Shown: positions 7,805-15,858 of the stretch, in pieces
Layout of the letters: every line of letters begins with the position of its first letter
Numbering within the stretch: the first letter of the stretch is position 1
Assembly: GCF_017592555.1 (NCBI RefSeq)
Contig: NZ_JAGFNS010000010.1
Coordinates: 203,545-267,544 of the forward strand
DNA length: 64,000 bases
Direction: 5' to 3'
From: Actinoplanes flavus
GTDB taxonomy: Bacteria; Actinomycetota; Actinomycetes; Mycobacteriales; Micromonosporaceae
Made by a program: the position numbers and the translations under genes
The notes under the pieces: model-generated
Seen by the model: the letters and a program-made list of their open reading frames with translations, nothing else
Databases searched by the model: none
What the model was told of the DNA's origin: nothing

Positions 7805-9030
7805 GGTGGCAGCCGTCCACCTACCTGTTCGCCTCCGGGGCCGCGGCCAGCCTCGGCGACGGCATCCGCTACGCGGCCATGCCCCTGCTGGCCGTGCACG
7901 TGACGAGGAACCCGGTCAGCGTCGCCGCCGTCGCGGCTGCCCTCTCCGCGGCGCACCTGCTGTTCGGCTTCCACGTCGGCGCCGTGGTGGACCGGTTCGA
8001 CCGGGTGCGGCTGCTGCGCCGTACCCAGCTGATCCGGCTGGCGCTCATGCTCGTCCTGGTCGGCGCGGTCGCCGTCGACCAGGCCACGCTGCCGATGCTG
8101 CTGGTCGCGGCGTTCCTGCTGGGCACCGCCGAACTCGCGGCCGACACCGCGGTGCAGGCGCTCACCCCGGTCGTGGTCCGGGACGCCGGGCTGGAGAAGC
8201 TCAACGCCGGGCTGACCGCCTCCCAGTCGGTCGGCGAGGACTTCGCCGGCCCGGCCGCCGGCGGCGTGCTGTTCGCCTGGAACCCGCTCGCCCCCTTCGT
8301 GGCGGTCGCCGGCACGCTCGCCGCCAGCTGGGGTTTCCTGACCCGGCTGCGGGTGCCCGGCCGGGTCGCCGAGCCCGCGGTCCGGCGGTCGCTGACCGCC
8401 GAGGCCCGGGACGGGCTCACCTATCTGCTGCGGGAGCCGACCCTGCGGACCCAGGCGGTGTGGGCGGCCGCCATGAACCTCGGGGTGGCCGCCGCCAACG
8501 CCACCCTGGTCCTCTACGTGGTCGAGAAGCTGCACCTCAGCGGCGGCGCCTACGGTCTGCTGCTGACCTGCGCGGGCGTCGGCGGGCTGGCCGGCGCGGC
8601 CGCCGTGTCGCACACCGTCCGGCTGCTGGGCCGGGTCCCCACGATGATCGCCGCCAGCCTGGTGGCCGGGCTGGCCACGGCCGGTGTCGCGCTCACCGGC
8701 TCGGTGTGGCTGATCGGCGTCTTCCAGTTCCTGGCCGGGTTCTGCGGGGTGTCGTTCTCGATCGTCGGCCGCTCGCTGCGGCAGAGCATCACCCCGGACG
8801 CCCTGATGGGCCGGGTCACCAGCATCTACCGGCTGATCGGCTTCGGCTCGCTGCCGCTGGGCGCGATCGGCGGCGGCGCGATCGCACACCGGCTGGGCCT
8901 GGGCGTGCCGTTCCTGCTGGCCGGCGCGGTCATGGTCGGCAGCACCCTCACGCTGGGGCTGCTCACCCGCCGGGCGCACCTCACCGGAGTCCCCGGCGGC
9001 ACGGACCATCCGGAGCCGGCCCGTACCTGA
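7801..9030 (+). CDS. MFS transporter (probable product exporter)
   Basis: A 409-residue, 12-helix major facilitator of the drug-efflux/enterobactin-exporter type. Helix 1 carries ASLGDGIRYAAMPLLA, loop 2-3 has the MFS signature as VVDRFDRVRLLRR, and the second half begins after a basic central loop near residue 200. The ATG overlaps the ligase stop (ATGA), making it the last gene of the coupled set. It is likely to export the cluster's product and may give self-protection. Reads in the same direction as the next gene, a TetR regulator 140 bp downstream. Confidence 0.85.
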   Translation: MRWQPSTYLFASGAAASLGDGIRYAAMPLLAVHVTRNPVSVAAVAAALSAAHLLFGFHVGAVVDRFDRVRLLRRTQLIRLALMLVLVGAVAVDQATLPMLLVAAFLLGTAELAADTAVQALTPVVVRDAGLEKLNAGLTASQSVGEDFAGPAAGGVLFAWNPLAPFVAVAGTLAASWGFLTRLRVPGRVAEPAVRRSLTAEARDGLTYLLREPTLRTQAVWAAAMNLGVAAANATLVLYVVEKLHLSGGAYGLLLTCAGVGGLAGAAAVSHTVRLLGRVPTMIAASLVAGLATAGVALTGSVWLIGVFQFLAGFCGVSFSIVGRSLRQSITPDALMGRVTSIYRLIGFGSLPLGAIGGGAIAHRLGLGVPFLLAGAVMVGSTLTLGLLTRRAHLTGVPGGTDHPEPART

Positions 9031-9170
9031 TCCGCCCGGCCACCGATCTACGCCCGGCGGGCGCGGCACAGGCCGCGGTGGCAGCCGGCTCGCGCCGGCC
9101 GGGCGGGACGGCCGCCGTCCGGCGGGACGGGGTCACGCGTACCGGGAAAGGGGTTGTTTAAGGTTTTGGG

Positions 9171-9758
9171 GTGCCTCGCGTCTCCGAAGCCCACCTCGCC
9201 GCCCGCCGCCGGCAGATCCTCGACGCCGCCGCCCGGTGTTTCGTGCGCAACGGGTTCCACCAGACGTCCATGCAGGATGTGATCAAGGAGGCCGAGCTCT
9301 CGGTCGGGGCCTTCTACCGCTACTTCAAGAGCAAGAACGAGCTGATCACGGCCATCGCGGGGGAGAAGATCTCGCAGGCCACCGGGCTGCTCGACGCTCT
9401 GCTCGCCCTCGACCCGATGCCACCGATCCCGGAGATCCTGGAACGCCTGCTGGAGCTGGTCGACGCCGCGGCCGACCACGACGGCACGGTGCGGATCGCC
9501 GTGCAGGTGTGGGGCGAGGCGGTGCACGATCCGGAGGTCGGCGCGCTGGTCACACAGATCTACGGGCGGGTCCGCGACCGCGCCGTGCTGATCGCCGAGC
9601 GGGCCCGGGCGGCCGGGCGGCTGCCGCCGGACGCCGACGTCACCGGCGCCGGCGCGGCGTTCTTCGGGCTGGTGCAGGGCTACATCCTGCAGAAGGTGCT
9701 GCTCGGCGGCACCGACCGGCACACCTATGTGTCCGGCGTGCGGACCCTACTGTCCTAG
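9171..9758 (+). CDS. TetR-family transcriptional regulator
   Basis: A 195-residue TetR protein. The N-terminal helix-turn-helix (TSMQDVIKEAELSVGAFYRYFKSK) is typical, followed by an all-helical ligand domain. The GTG at 9171 has no Shine-Dalgarno sequence but lies 6 nt after TAAGGT (9159-9164), a plausible -10 box, suggesting a leaderless transcript. It follows the exporter gene and is the likely local regulator of the RiPP-like operon or its exporter. I saw no clear palindromic operator beside it. Its 3' end overlaps the convergent kinase gene by 12 bp (9747-9758). Confidence 0.88.
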   Translation: MPRVSEAHLAARRRQILDAAARCFVRNGFHQTSMQDVIKEAELSVGAFYRYFKSKNELITAIAGEKISQATGLLDALLALDPMPPIPEILERLLELVDAAADHDGTVRIAVQVWGEAVHDPEVGALVTQIYGRVRDRAVLIAERARAAGRLPPDADVTGAGAAFFGLVQGYILQKVLLGGTDRHTYVSGVRTLLS

Positions 9759-11846
9759 TGCGGCGGCCGCCGCGGGGACGGCGGCGAGACCGTTGGGCAG
9801 CGTGAAGGTGAAGCAGGTGCCGCCCGCCGGATCGTCGGTGGCGGTGATGGTGCCGCCGTGCCGTTCCACGATGCGCCGGCAGATCGCGAGCCCCAGCCCG
9901 GTGCCCTGATAGCCGCCACCGACGTGCGCCCGGTGGAAGTTGCCGAAGATCGCCTCGTGCTGGCCCTCGGGGATGCCGATGCCGTTGTCGGCGATGCGTA
10001 CGGTGACCATCGTCTCGCCCTGCTCCGCGGTGATCCGCAGAGCGGGGACCACGCCCGGCGCCGTGTACTTGACGGCGTTGCCGACCAGGTTGTCGATCAG
10101 CTGCCGGACCAGCACCGGATCCGCCTGGACCGACGGCAGCTCGCCGATGCTGAAGCGCGGTTCCGGCCGGCCGGACGCCACCGCCGCGTCCGCGCGGGCG
10201 AGGGCGATGTCGGCGATCACCTCGCCCAGGTCCACCCGGACCGGGACGACCGTCGCCTCCCGCGCCGTCGCGTAGGACAGCAGACCGTCGATCAGGCCGT
10301 GCATGCGCGCGGAGGCCTGGGCCAGGCGGTCCAGGCCGCCGCGCGCCTCGGCGAGATCGGGATGATCGGGTACGCCGTCCAGCGAGTACCGCACCGCCAT
10401 CGTCCACCCGTCCACGCTGGCGATCGGGTTGAGCAGGTCGTGGGCCACCACGCCGGCGAAGTTGATCAGCTCGTCGCGGTGCCGCCGTTCGGCGGTCACA
10501 TCGTGGAAGAGCACCACCGTGCTGACGGTGCCGTCGGGGTGCGGCAGGTTCGTGGCGGTCACCTGAACCACCCGGCTGTCCGGCGTCTCCTCGTGGTGGA
10601 CCAGCATGTCCACCTTGGGGTCGCTCTCGGCGGCGAGTTCCCGCAGGTAGGCCGGCTCGCCCTCGGCGTGCCGGGTGCCGTCGACGTGGTGGAGGCCGGC
10701 CCAGCCGGCGCCGTCACCGAACAGCTTGACGACGGCCGGGTTGCGCAGTGTCACCCGCTCGTCCGGGCCGATCACCGCGAGGCCGTCGCCCATCGAGTCG
10801 ATGATCGCGGCGAGCAGGTCGGCGTGGTGCGTGATCTCCGCCTTCTGCGCGGCCAGTTGCACCTGCCGGGCGGCCAGCTCGGCCTTCTCCTGGGCCAGGG
10901 CGTCCAGCAGCGTGCGCCGTTCGTCGCGGCCCAGCGCCAGGACCAGCCCGACCAGGGCCACCAGGGCGACGAAGAGCTGCATGACACCCGCGCGCACCAC
11001 CGGGACGCCGACCAGGGGGAACGGGCCGGAACCGGCCAGGGTGCACCACGACACGACGACGTAGACCACGGCGTTGTACGCCAGCACCCAGGGGGTGCTG
11101 AGGCGGGTGCCCACCAGAACGGTGAAGCCGAGGAGGGTGAACGCCAGGGGCAGGTGACTGTCGGACGCGAACACGGTCAGGTAGGCGGCGATGCCGAGAA
11201 CGGCGATGCCGGTGACCTCGGCGATCCGCCAGAGCGAGACGGGGCGGGGGCGGCGCCACTTGCCGGTGATCGAGCCGTTCCCGGCCCGGAACCGGCTGAC
11301 CGCGGCGCCGGCGTAGATCCCGGCGGCTCCGATGATCAGGATGCCGGCCATGTGCCGGGCCATCGACATGGCCGAGACGAGGACCGGGAACCCGTCGGGG
11401 GAGACCAGCCCCTGGCCCAGCACATTGACGGATTTGGCGACGAGGGTCGCGCCGAGCCCGGCCCCGAGCAGGATCCACAGGTCCCGCGGGCTGCGCAGTG
11501 AGGCGTCGCCGCCCGTGCCCCAGAGGTGCGGGCCCCACCGGCGCAGCAGCCCGAGGAAGACGGTGACCTCGATCAGGCCGACGAACGCGGCCACCACGGA
11601 GCCCGCCGCCGGGGCTCCGGTCAGCCAGTTCGTCGTGCCGAGGATCAGGGCGAGCAGCAGCATGTCCAGGCGCCGGGTGGGCGCCCGGCGGTGGGCGCAG
11701 AACCAGACCACGGCGACACCGGCGGCCGGCCAGACCAGGTTCACCTGGTCACCCAGCCAGAATCTACGGCCGATGTAGCACGCGGCGGCGTAGACGAGAG
11801 CGAACAACATGCTCCGGGCCAGGGAAAGCCCGTAACCGGTCGTCAT
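9747..11846 (-). CDS. MASE1-PAS sensor histidine kinase
   Basis: A 699-residue hybrid-free histidine kinase. The first 310 or so residues form about eight hydrophobic helices in the pattern of the MASE1 sensor domain (LVWPAAGVAVVWF near residue 40). A coiled segment (about 310-345) and a PAS domain (ADLLAAIIDSMGDGLAVIGP onward) follow. The dimerisation helix carries the phospho-acceptor in VAHDLLNP, and the ATPase domain has DNLVGNAVKY, DNGIGIPEG and GTGLGLAI. No response regulator is adjacent, so it is an orphan kinase. The ligand is unknown. Confidence 0.88.
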   Translation of the reverse strand: MTTGYGLSLARSMLFALVYAAACYIGRRFWLGDQVNLVWPAAGVAVVWFCAHRRAPTRRLDMLLLALILGTTNWLTGAPAAGSVVAAFVGLIEVTVFLGLLRRWGPHLWGTGGDASLRSPRDLWILLGAGLGATLVAKSVNVLGQGLVSPDGFPVLVSAMSMARHMAGILIIGAAGIYAGAAVSRFRAGNGSITGKWRRPRPVSLWRIAEVTGIAVLGIAAYLTVFASDSHLPLAFTLLGFTVLVGTRLSTPWVLAYNAVVYVVVSWCTLAGSGPFPLVGVPVVRAGVMQLFVALVALVGLVLALGRDERRTLLDALAQEKAELAARQVQLAAQKAEITHHADLLAAIIDSMGDGLAVIGPDERVTLRNPAVVKLFGDGAGWAGLHHVDGTRHAEGEPAYLRELAAESDPKVDMLVHHEETPDSRVVQVTATNLPHPDGTVSTVVLFHDVTAERRHRDELINFAGVVAHDLLNPIASVDGWTMAVRYSLDGVPDHPDLAEARGGLDRLAQASARMHGLIDGLLSYATAREATVVPVRVDLGEVIADIALARADAAVASGRPEPRFSIGELPSVQADPVLVRQLIDNLVGNAVKYTAPGVVPALRITAEQGETMVTVRIADNGIGIPEGQHEAIFGNFHRAHVGGGYQGTGLGLAICRRIVERHGGTITATDDPAGGTCFTFTLPNGLAAVPAAAAALGQ

Positions 11847-11916
11847 CGCCGCCCCCGCTTGACAGTCGTCCTCTTCCTATCGGCCGGGTTTCAGCGGCGC
11901 TGAGAGCGTCTCCGGC

Positions 11917-12678
11917 TCAGATCGCGAACGGCGGCCGCCCCACCAGAGCCACGGCCGCCAGCACCAGCACGCTCGCGCCGATCTCCACGAAACCGACCCG
12001 CTTCGGTGTCAGCGACCGGCCGGGCAGCACCCACGCGCGGACCGTCAGGAGCGCGAAGACCAACGCGGCCGGAATGCTGATCACGGTCACCGCGGCGAGC
12101 GCGGCCAGGTGATAGCCGACCGAGGCCGTCCGGTACGTGCGACTGCCGCGCTCCCGGATCATCGTCTTCACGTGGAGGACCGTGCCGGTGAGGTAGAGCA
12201 GCACCAGCACGGACGCCGCCCACGTGTCGGCGGGCCGGCCGCCGGCGATCACCGTGACCACGCCGATGACGAGGCAGCTCTGCGCGACCGAGGCCAGATC
12301 GTTGAGCAGGGCCCGTTCCCGGCGGCGCCAGGCGTACCAGGCGTTGACCGCCAGCAGGACGGCGTAGACCGGCGCGAACCACAGCAGCCGCGGCTCGGCG
12401 GCCAGCACGATCGCGCCGGCCGGGACGGCGACCAGCCCGTACAGCCGGAACTGGGGCAGGTAGCGGCCCGGCCGGCGCGACTTGACCGCCAGGAACACGT
12501 AGTACGACAGCAGGTAGCCGGCCAGCCAGGCGCACAGCAGCGGCAGGTCCGGCCAGCGGAACCCGGCGACGAGCAGCCCGGCCAGATAGGGCAGCAGCAG
12601 CATCGCCCACGCGCCGTGCTGCGGCGGCACGAACTGCCGGATCGTGCGGCGGGCCGGCCGTGTCGAGGTGGTGCTCAC
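11917..12678 (-). CDS. YwiC-like membrane protein
   Basis: About 253 residues from the GTG at 12678; the frame is open further upstream but that part overlaps the divergent promoter region. The N-terminal PPQHGAWAMLLLPYLAGL is the signature of the YwiC-like family, followed by about eight to nine membrane helices. Biochemical function is unknown. In Bacillus subtilis ywiC lies between fnr and the nar operon, and a nar locus is present 12 kb downstream here, so a link to anaerobic nitrate metabolism is possible but unproven. Confidence 0.8.
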   Translation of the reverse strand: MSTTSTRPARRTIRQFVPPQHGAWAMLLLPYLAGLLVAGFRWPDLPLLCAWLAGYLLSYYVFLAVKSRRPGRYLPQFRLYGLVAVPAGAIVLAAEPRLLWFAPVYAVLLAVNAWYAWRRRERALLNDLASVAQSCLVIGVVTVIAGGRPADTWAASVLVLLYLTGTVLHVKTMIRERGSRTYRTASVGYHLAALAAVTVISIPAALVFALLTVRAWVLPGRSLTPKRVGFVEIGASVLVLAAVALVGRPPFAI

Positions 12679-12718
12679 GGGACCGACGTTAGGCGCCGGA
12701 CGGGACCCGTGCCCAGGA

Positions 12719-12780
12719 CCGAAGGTCACCCTCGCCACTACCTTCGGCTCTGACCGGCGGCCCGGGCGATCGGTTAGCCT
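12719..12780. promoter_or_regulatory. divergent promoter region with inverted repeat, YwiC-like gene / cysE operon
   Basis: CCGAAGGT (12719-12726) and ACCTTCGG (12740-12747) form a perfect inverted repeat with a 13-nt spacer, a candidate operator. On the plus strand TAGCCT (12775-12780) is a good -10 box 7 nt before the ATG at 12788, with CTGACC (12750-12755) as a weak -35. Transcription from it would begin at or next to that ATG. Confidence 0.5.
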
Positions 12781-12787
12781 TGCCGCC

Positions 12788-12895
12788 ATGAGTGAGCGGG
12801 AGGCCCAGCGGCGGATGGCCGGATACCGGTTCGCCGTGCCGATGGCGGGCCCGCACGTGCGCCGGGTCTTCGACGAGCGCTGTCTCGGCCGCTGA
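12788..12895 (+). CDS. small leaderless upstream ORF before cysE
   Basis: A 35-codon ORF (starting MSEREAQRRMAGYRF, ending ERCLGR) placed 7 nt after a TAGCCT -10 box, so a leaderless transcript would be translated from its first codon. It has a single cysteine codon four residues before the stop. A short hairpin (12884-12889 with 12897-12902) overlaps the stop codon. Mycobacteria regulate cysteine genes with leaderless cysteine-rich upstream ORFs; this peptide is not cysteine-rich, so that mechanism is only suggested by position. It resembles no family I know. Confidence 0.45.
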   Translation: MSEREAQRRMAGYRFAVPMAGPHVRRVFDERCLGR

Positions 12896-12938
12896 AGCCG
12901 AGCCCTCCGCCACGCACGCTCCGACCGAGGATCCCCCC

Positions 12939-13484
12939 TTGCTGGAAGACATCCGCGCCTACTGCCGGCGCGACCCCGCCCTGTACGGCGTCCGCGTCGC
13001 CGAGGTGCTGCTCTACCCCGGCCTGTGGGCGCTCTGGGGTCACCGCGTGGCGCACCTGCTGCACCGCGCCCGCATCCCGTTCCTGCCGCGCCTGCTCTCC
13101 CAGGTGATGCGTTTCGTCACCGGCATCGAGATCCACCCGGGGGCGGTCGTCGGGCGGCGGCTGTTCATCGACCACGGCGCCGGTGTGGTGATCGGCGAGA
13201 CCGCCCGGATCGGCGACGACGTCACCATGTACCACCAGGTCACCCTGGGCGGGCGCGGCTGGGCGCGGGACGCCAAGGGCAGCCGTCGTCACCCCGAGGT
13301 GGGTGACCGGGTCACCCTGGGGGTGGGCGCCACGGTGCTCGGCCCGGTCCGGATCGGGGCGGACGCCGAGATCGGCGCCATGTCCCTGGTCGTCTCCGAC
13401 GTTCCGGCCGGTGCCCGGCTGCGGGCCCCGGCCGCAGAAATCGTCCCCGACTCTTTCCCACAGAACGCAGGAGCGAGGAAATGA
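12939..13484 (+). CDS. cysE: serine O-acetyltransferase
   Basis: Transfers acetyl from acetyl-CoA to L-serine to make O-acetylserine for cysteine synthesis. The 181-residue protein from the TTG at 12939 (GAGG 8 nt upstream) has the short bacterial CysE layout: helical N-terminus (LLEDIRAYCRRDPA), then a left-handed beta helix of hexapeptide repeats with GIEIHPGA, FIDHGAGVVIGETA and the catalytic-region YHQVTLGG. It overlaps cysK by ATGA, so both enzymes of the pathway are made together. Confidence 0.92.
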   Translation: MLEDIRAYCRRDPALYGVRVAEVLLYPGLWALWGHRVAHLLHRARIPFLPRLLSQVMRFVTGIEIHPGAVVGRRLFIDHGAGVVIGETARIGDDVTMYHQVTLGGRGWARDAKGSRRHPEVGDRVTLGVGATVLGPVRIGADAEIGAMSLVVSDVPAGARLRAPAAEIVPDSFPQNAGARK

Positions 13485-14401
13485 TCTACAGCGACGTCAC
13501 CGAGTTGATCGGCCGCACCCCGATGGTGCGGTTGACCCGTTTCGAGCCAGGGCTGCCGGCGAAGCTGATCGCCAAGCTCGAGTCCGCGAACCCCGGCGGC
13601 AGCGTCAAGGACCGGATCGCCCTCGCCATGGTGGAGGCCGCCGAGGCCACCGAGGAACTGCGCCCCGGCTCCGCCATCGTGGAGGCCACCAGCGGCAACA
13701 CCGGCATCGGACTGGCCCTGGTGGCGGCCGCCCGCGGCTACCGGCTCACCCTCACCATGCCGGACAGCATGAGCGCCGAACGGCGGGCGCTGCTCGCGGC
13801 GTACGGTGCGAAGCTGGTCCTCACCCCGGCGGCCGAGGGCATGAAGGGCGCCGTCGCCAAGGCGCTGGAGATCGCCGAGGAGCAGCGGGCCTGGCTGCCC
13901 ATGCAGTTCGACAACCCGGCGAACCCGGACATGCACCGGCGTACCACGGCCCTGGAGATCTGGAACGACACCGACGGCCAGGTGGACCTGTTCGTCGGCG
14001 GTGTCGGCACCGGCGGCACCCTCACCGGTGTCGGCCAGGTGCTCAAGGAGAAGCGGCCCGAGCTGCGCGTCTACGCGGTCGAGCCGGCCGAGTCGCCGGT
14101 GCTGTCCGGCGGCCCGTCCGGCCCGCACGGCATCCAGGGCATCGGCGCCGGGTTCGTGCCCGAGGTGCTGGACCCGACCATCTACGACGAGGTGGTCAAG
14201 GTCGACGTGGAGCAGGCCCGGGAGGCCGGGCGCCAGCTGGCCCGCACCGAGGGCATCCTGGCCGGCGTCTCCAGCGGCGCGGCCCTGCACGCGGCCCGCG
14301 AGCTGGCCTGGCGGGCCGAGAACGTCGGCAAGACCATCGTGGTCGTGCTGCCGGACACCGGCGAGCGCTACCTGAGCACCCCGCTGTTCGCCAACCCCTG
14401 A
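13481..14401 (+). CDS. cysK: cysteine synthase (O-acetylserine sulfhydrylase)
   Basis: PLP enzyme converting O-acetylserine and sulfide to cysteine. The 306-residue sequence shows the PLP lysine in GGSVKDRIA (near residue 45), the substrate loop EATSGNTGI, the phosphate-binding glycines GVGTGGTLTGVG and a C-terminal VVLPDTGERYLST. Length and motifs are those of the CysK/CysM A type. It overlaps cysE and is followed by a bidirectional terminator. Confidence 0.95.
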   Translation: MIYSDVTELIGRTPMVRLTRFEPGLPAKLIAKLESANPGGSVKDRIALAMVEAAEATEELRPGSAIVEATSGNTGIGLALVAAARGYRLTLTMPDSMSAERRALLAAYGAKLVLTPAAEGMKGAVAKALEIAEEQRAWLPMQFDNPANPDMHRRTTALEIWNDTDGQVDLFVGGVGTGGTLTGVGQVLKEKRPELRVYAVEPAESPVLSGGPSGPHGIQGIGAGFVPEVLDPTIYDEVVKVDVEQAREAGRQLARTEGILAGVSSGAALHAARELAWRAENVGKTIVVVLPDTGERYLSTPLFANP

Positions 14402-14406
14402 GACGT

Positions 14407-14441
14407 CGATGTCCCGGCGTGCCGCGCACGCCGGGACATCG
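14407..14441. terminator. bidirectional terminator hairpin
   Basis: A perfect 15-bp stem (14407-14421 with 14427-14441) with a 5-nt loop, 5 bp after the cysK stop and 11 bp from the stop of the convergent lipoprotein gene, so it can serve both. Confidence 0.85.
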
Positions 14442-14452
14442 TGAGGGACCGG

Positions 14453-14944
14453 TCAGAGGTTGGTCTTGACGCCGACGGCCTTGCAGGCGGCGTTGAACTC
14501 CTTGGCGGCCTTGGCCGACTCCGGGTTGTCGGCGGCGTTGACCGGGTCGTCGGCCTTGGCGGCCTTCGCGGCCTCGGCGGCGTTGGCCTTGAGGGCCGTG
14601 CCGACCGCGGTGTCCGAGCCCTCGGCCGCCTTCTCCAGGTTGGCGGCGAAGTCGCTCAGCATCAGCGCGGCGTCCTTCTTCGGCACGTCGCCGCCGGTGG
14701 TGCTCATGATGGTGAGCAGCGCCTTCCGGAACGACTCGCTCGCCTTGTTGGCGTCCTCGCAGATCACCTTGTCGGCGGGCGCGGCCGCGGCGGGCGCGGT
14801 GGTGGCCTGAGCCTCCGGAAGGGTCGCGGTCGCGGCCGGGGCGGCCGGCTCGGCGGTGGTGGCCGCCTTGTCGTCGCCGCAAGCGGCCAGACCCAGCAAG
14901 GAAGCGCCGGCGAGAACGGCGGTGGCAATGCGCACAGTAATCAC
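14453..14944 (-). CDS. small secreted lipoprotein of unknown function
   Basis: 163 residues. The signal peptide has a clear lipobox LAAC (lipidated Cys near residue 22), followed by an Ala/Thr/Pro-rich tether and an Ala/Lys/Asp-rich helical domain with two cysteines (ICEDANK and NAACKAV) that could form a disulphide. GTG starts at 14944 and 14935 are both possible, and neither has a Shine-Dalgarno sequence. Attached to the outer face of the membrane by inference. I recognise no catalytic motif. Confidence 0.8.
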   Translation of the reverse strand: MITVRIATAVLAGASLLGLAACGDDKAATTAEPAAPAATATLPEAQATTAPAAAAPADKVICEDANKASESFRKALLTIMSTTGGDVPKKDAALMLSDFAANLEKAAEGSDTAVGTALKANAAEAAKAAKADDPVNAADNPESAKAAKEFNAACKAVGVKTNL

Positions 14945-14976
14945 ACAGGCAAACTAGTCGATCAAGTGTACGAAGA

Positions 14977-15858
14977 TCAAATCGCCGGGGGCCGCGAGGG
15001 CCGGCCGGGCTCCGGCACCCCGATCCGGGCCAGCTTCCGCGGGGCCCGGATCAGGTCGACCCGCCGGATCCGGCCGGCGGCGACCATGAAGGCGATCACC
15101 GTGTCGACCCGGCCGTCGCGGTGCACCGCCATGCCGAGCAGGCCGTTCACGGTGACCGGCGTGAGCGGTTCGCCCCTCGCGGCCAGGCCCAGCAGAAAAC
15201 GGGCGGCCCGGGTGGCGCCGTGCACCGGCCGGCGTGCGGTGCCCGTCCGGCCGCCGCCGTCGCTGGTCACCACGGCGTCCGGGTCGAGCATGGCGACCAG
15301 GTCGCCGAGCCGGCCGCCGGCGGCGGCCGCCAGGAAGCGTTCCACCACCCGGCGGTGCTGGTTCGGGTCGGTGTCGACACGAGGGGTACGGTCGCGCACG
15401 TGCCGCCGGGCCCGGACCGCGAGCTGCCGGACCGCCGCGGGGGTCCGCCCCACGGCCGCCGCCACCTCCGCGAAGGTGAGGCCGAACAGGTCGTGCAGCA
15501 CCCAGGCGGTGCGCTCGGCCGGGGTCAGCGACTCCAGGACCACCAGCAGCGCGTACCCGATCCGCTCGTCCAGGGTGACCCGGTCGGCCGGGTCCGCGGT
15601 CACCACCGGTTCCGGCAGCCACGGCCCCGGATAGGTCTCCCGCCGCATCCGGGCGGACCGCAGCACGTCGGTCGCCGCCCGGGCCACCGCCACCACGGCC
15701 CACGCCTCGACGTCGTGCACCGGCCCGGCCCGGGCCAGCCGGAACCAGCACTCGGACACCACGTCCTCGGCCTCGGCGACCGAACCCAGGATGGCGTAGG
15801 CGACCCGGACCAGGCGCGGGCGGGCCGCGGTCCAGGCGGCGGCCGGGCCGGCGGTCAC
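14977..15858 (-). CDS. ECF sigma factor, ECF41/SigJ-like with C-terminal SnoaL-like domain
   Basis: 293 residues from the GTG at 15858. Sigma region 2 (ARPRLVRVAYAILGSVAEAEDVVSE) and region 4 (LTPAERTAWVLHDLFGLTFAEVA) are followed by about 100 extra residues of SnoaL-like fold. This extension is the mark of the ECF41 group, where it replaces a separate anti-sigma factor as an in-built regulator. The start overlaps the stop of the upstream hydrolase gene (GTGA), so the two proteins are translationally coupled and the hydrolase gene is probably a target or partner. No -35/-10 ECF promoter was identified with confidence. Confidence 0.88.
   Translation of the reverse strand: MTAGPAAAWTAARPRLVRVAYAILGSVAEAEDVVSECWFRLARAGPVHDVEAWAVVAVARAATDVLRSARMRRETYPGPWLPEPVVTADPADRVTLDERIGYALLVVLESLTPAERTAWVLHDLFGLTFAEVAAAVGRTPAAVRQLAVRARRHVRDRTPRVDTDPNQHRRVVERFLAAAAGGRLGDLVAMLDPDAVVTSDGGGRTGTARRPVHGATRAARFLLGLAARGEPLTPVTVNGLLGMAVHRDGRVDTVIAFMVAAGRIRRVDLIRAPRKLARIGVPEPGRPSRPPAI

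Noticed and set aside
12697..12713. GGGACCCGTGCCCA-like sequence upstream of the YwiC-like gene as a third DosR-type box.
   Set aside because: It misses one of the fixed outer positions and lies among many GC-rich near matches; not strong enough without a genome-wide score.
12788..12895. Classical poly-cysteine attenuator peptide before cysE.
   Set aside because: The upstream ORF has only one cysteine codon, so the known mycobacterial mechanism cannot be claimed; kept only as a candidate of another type.
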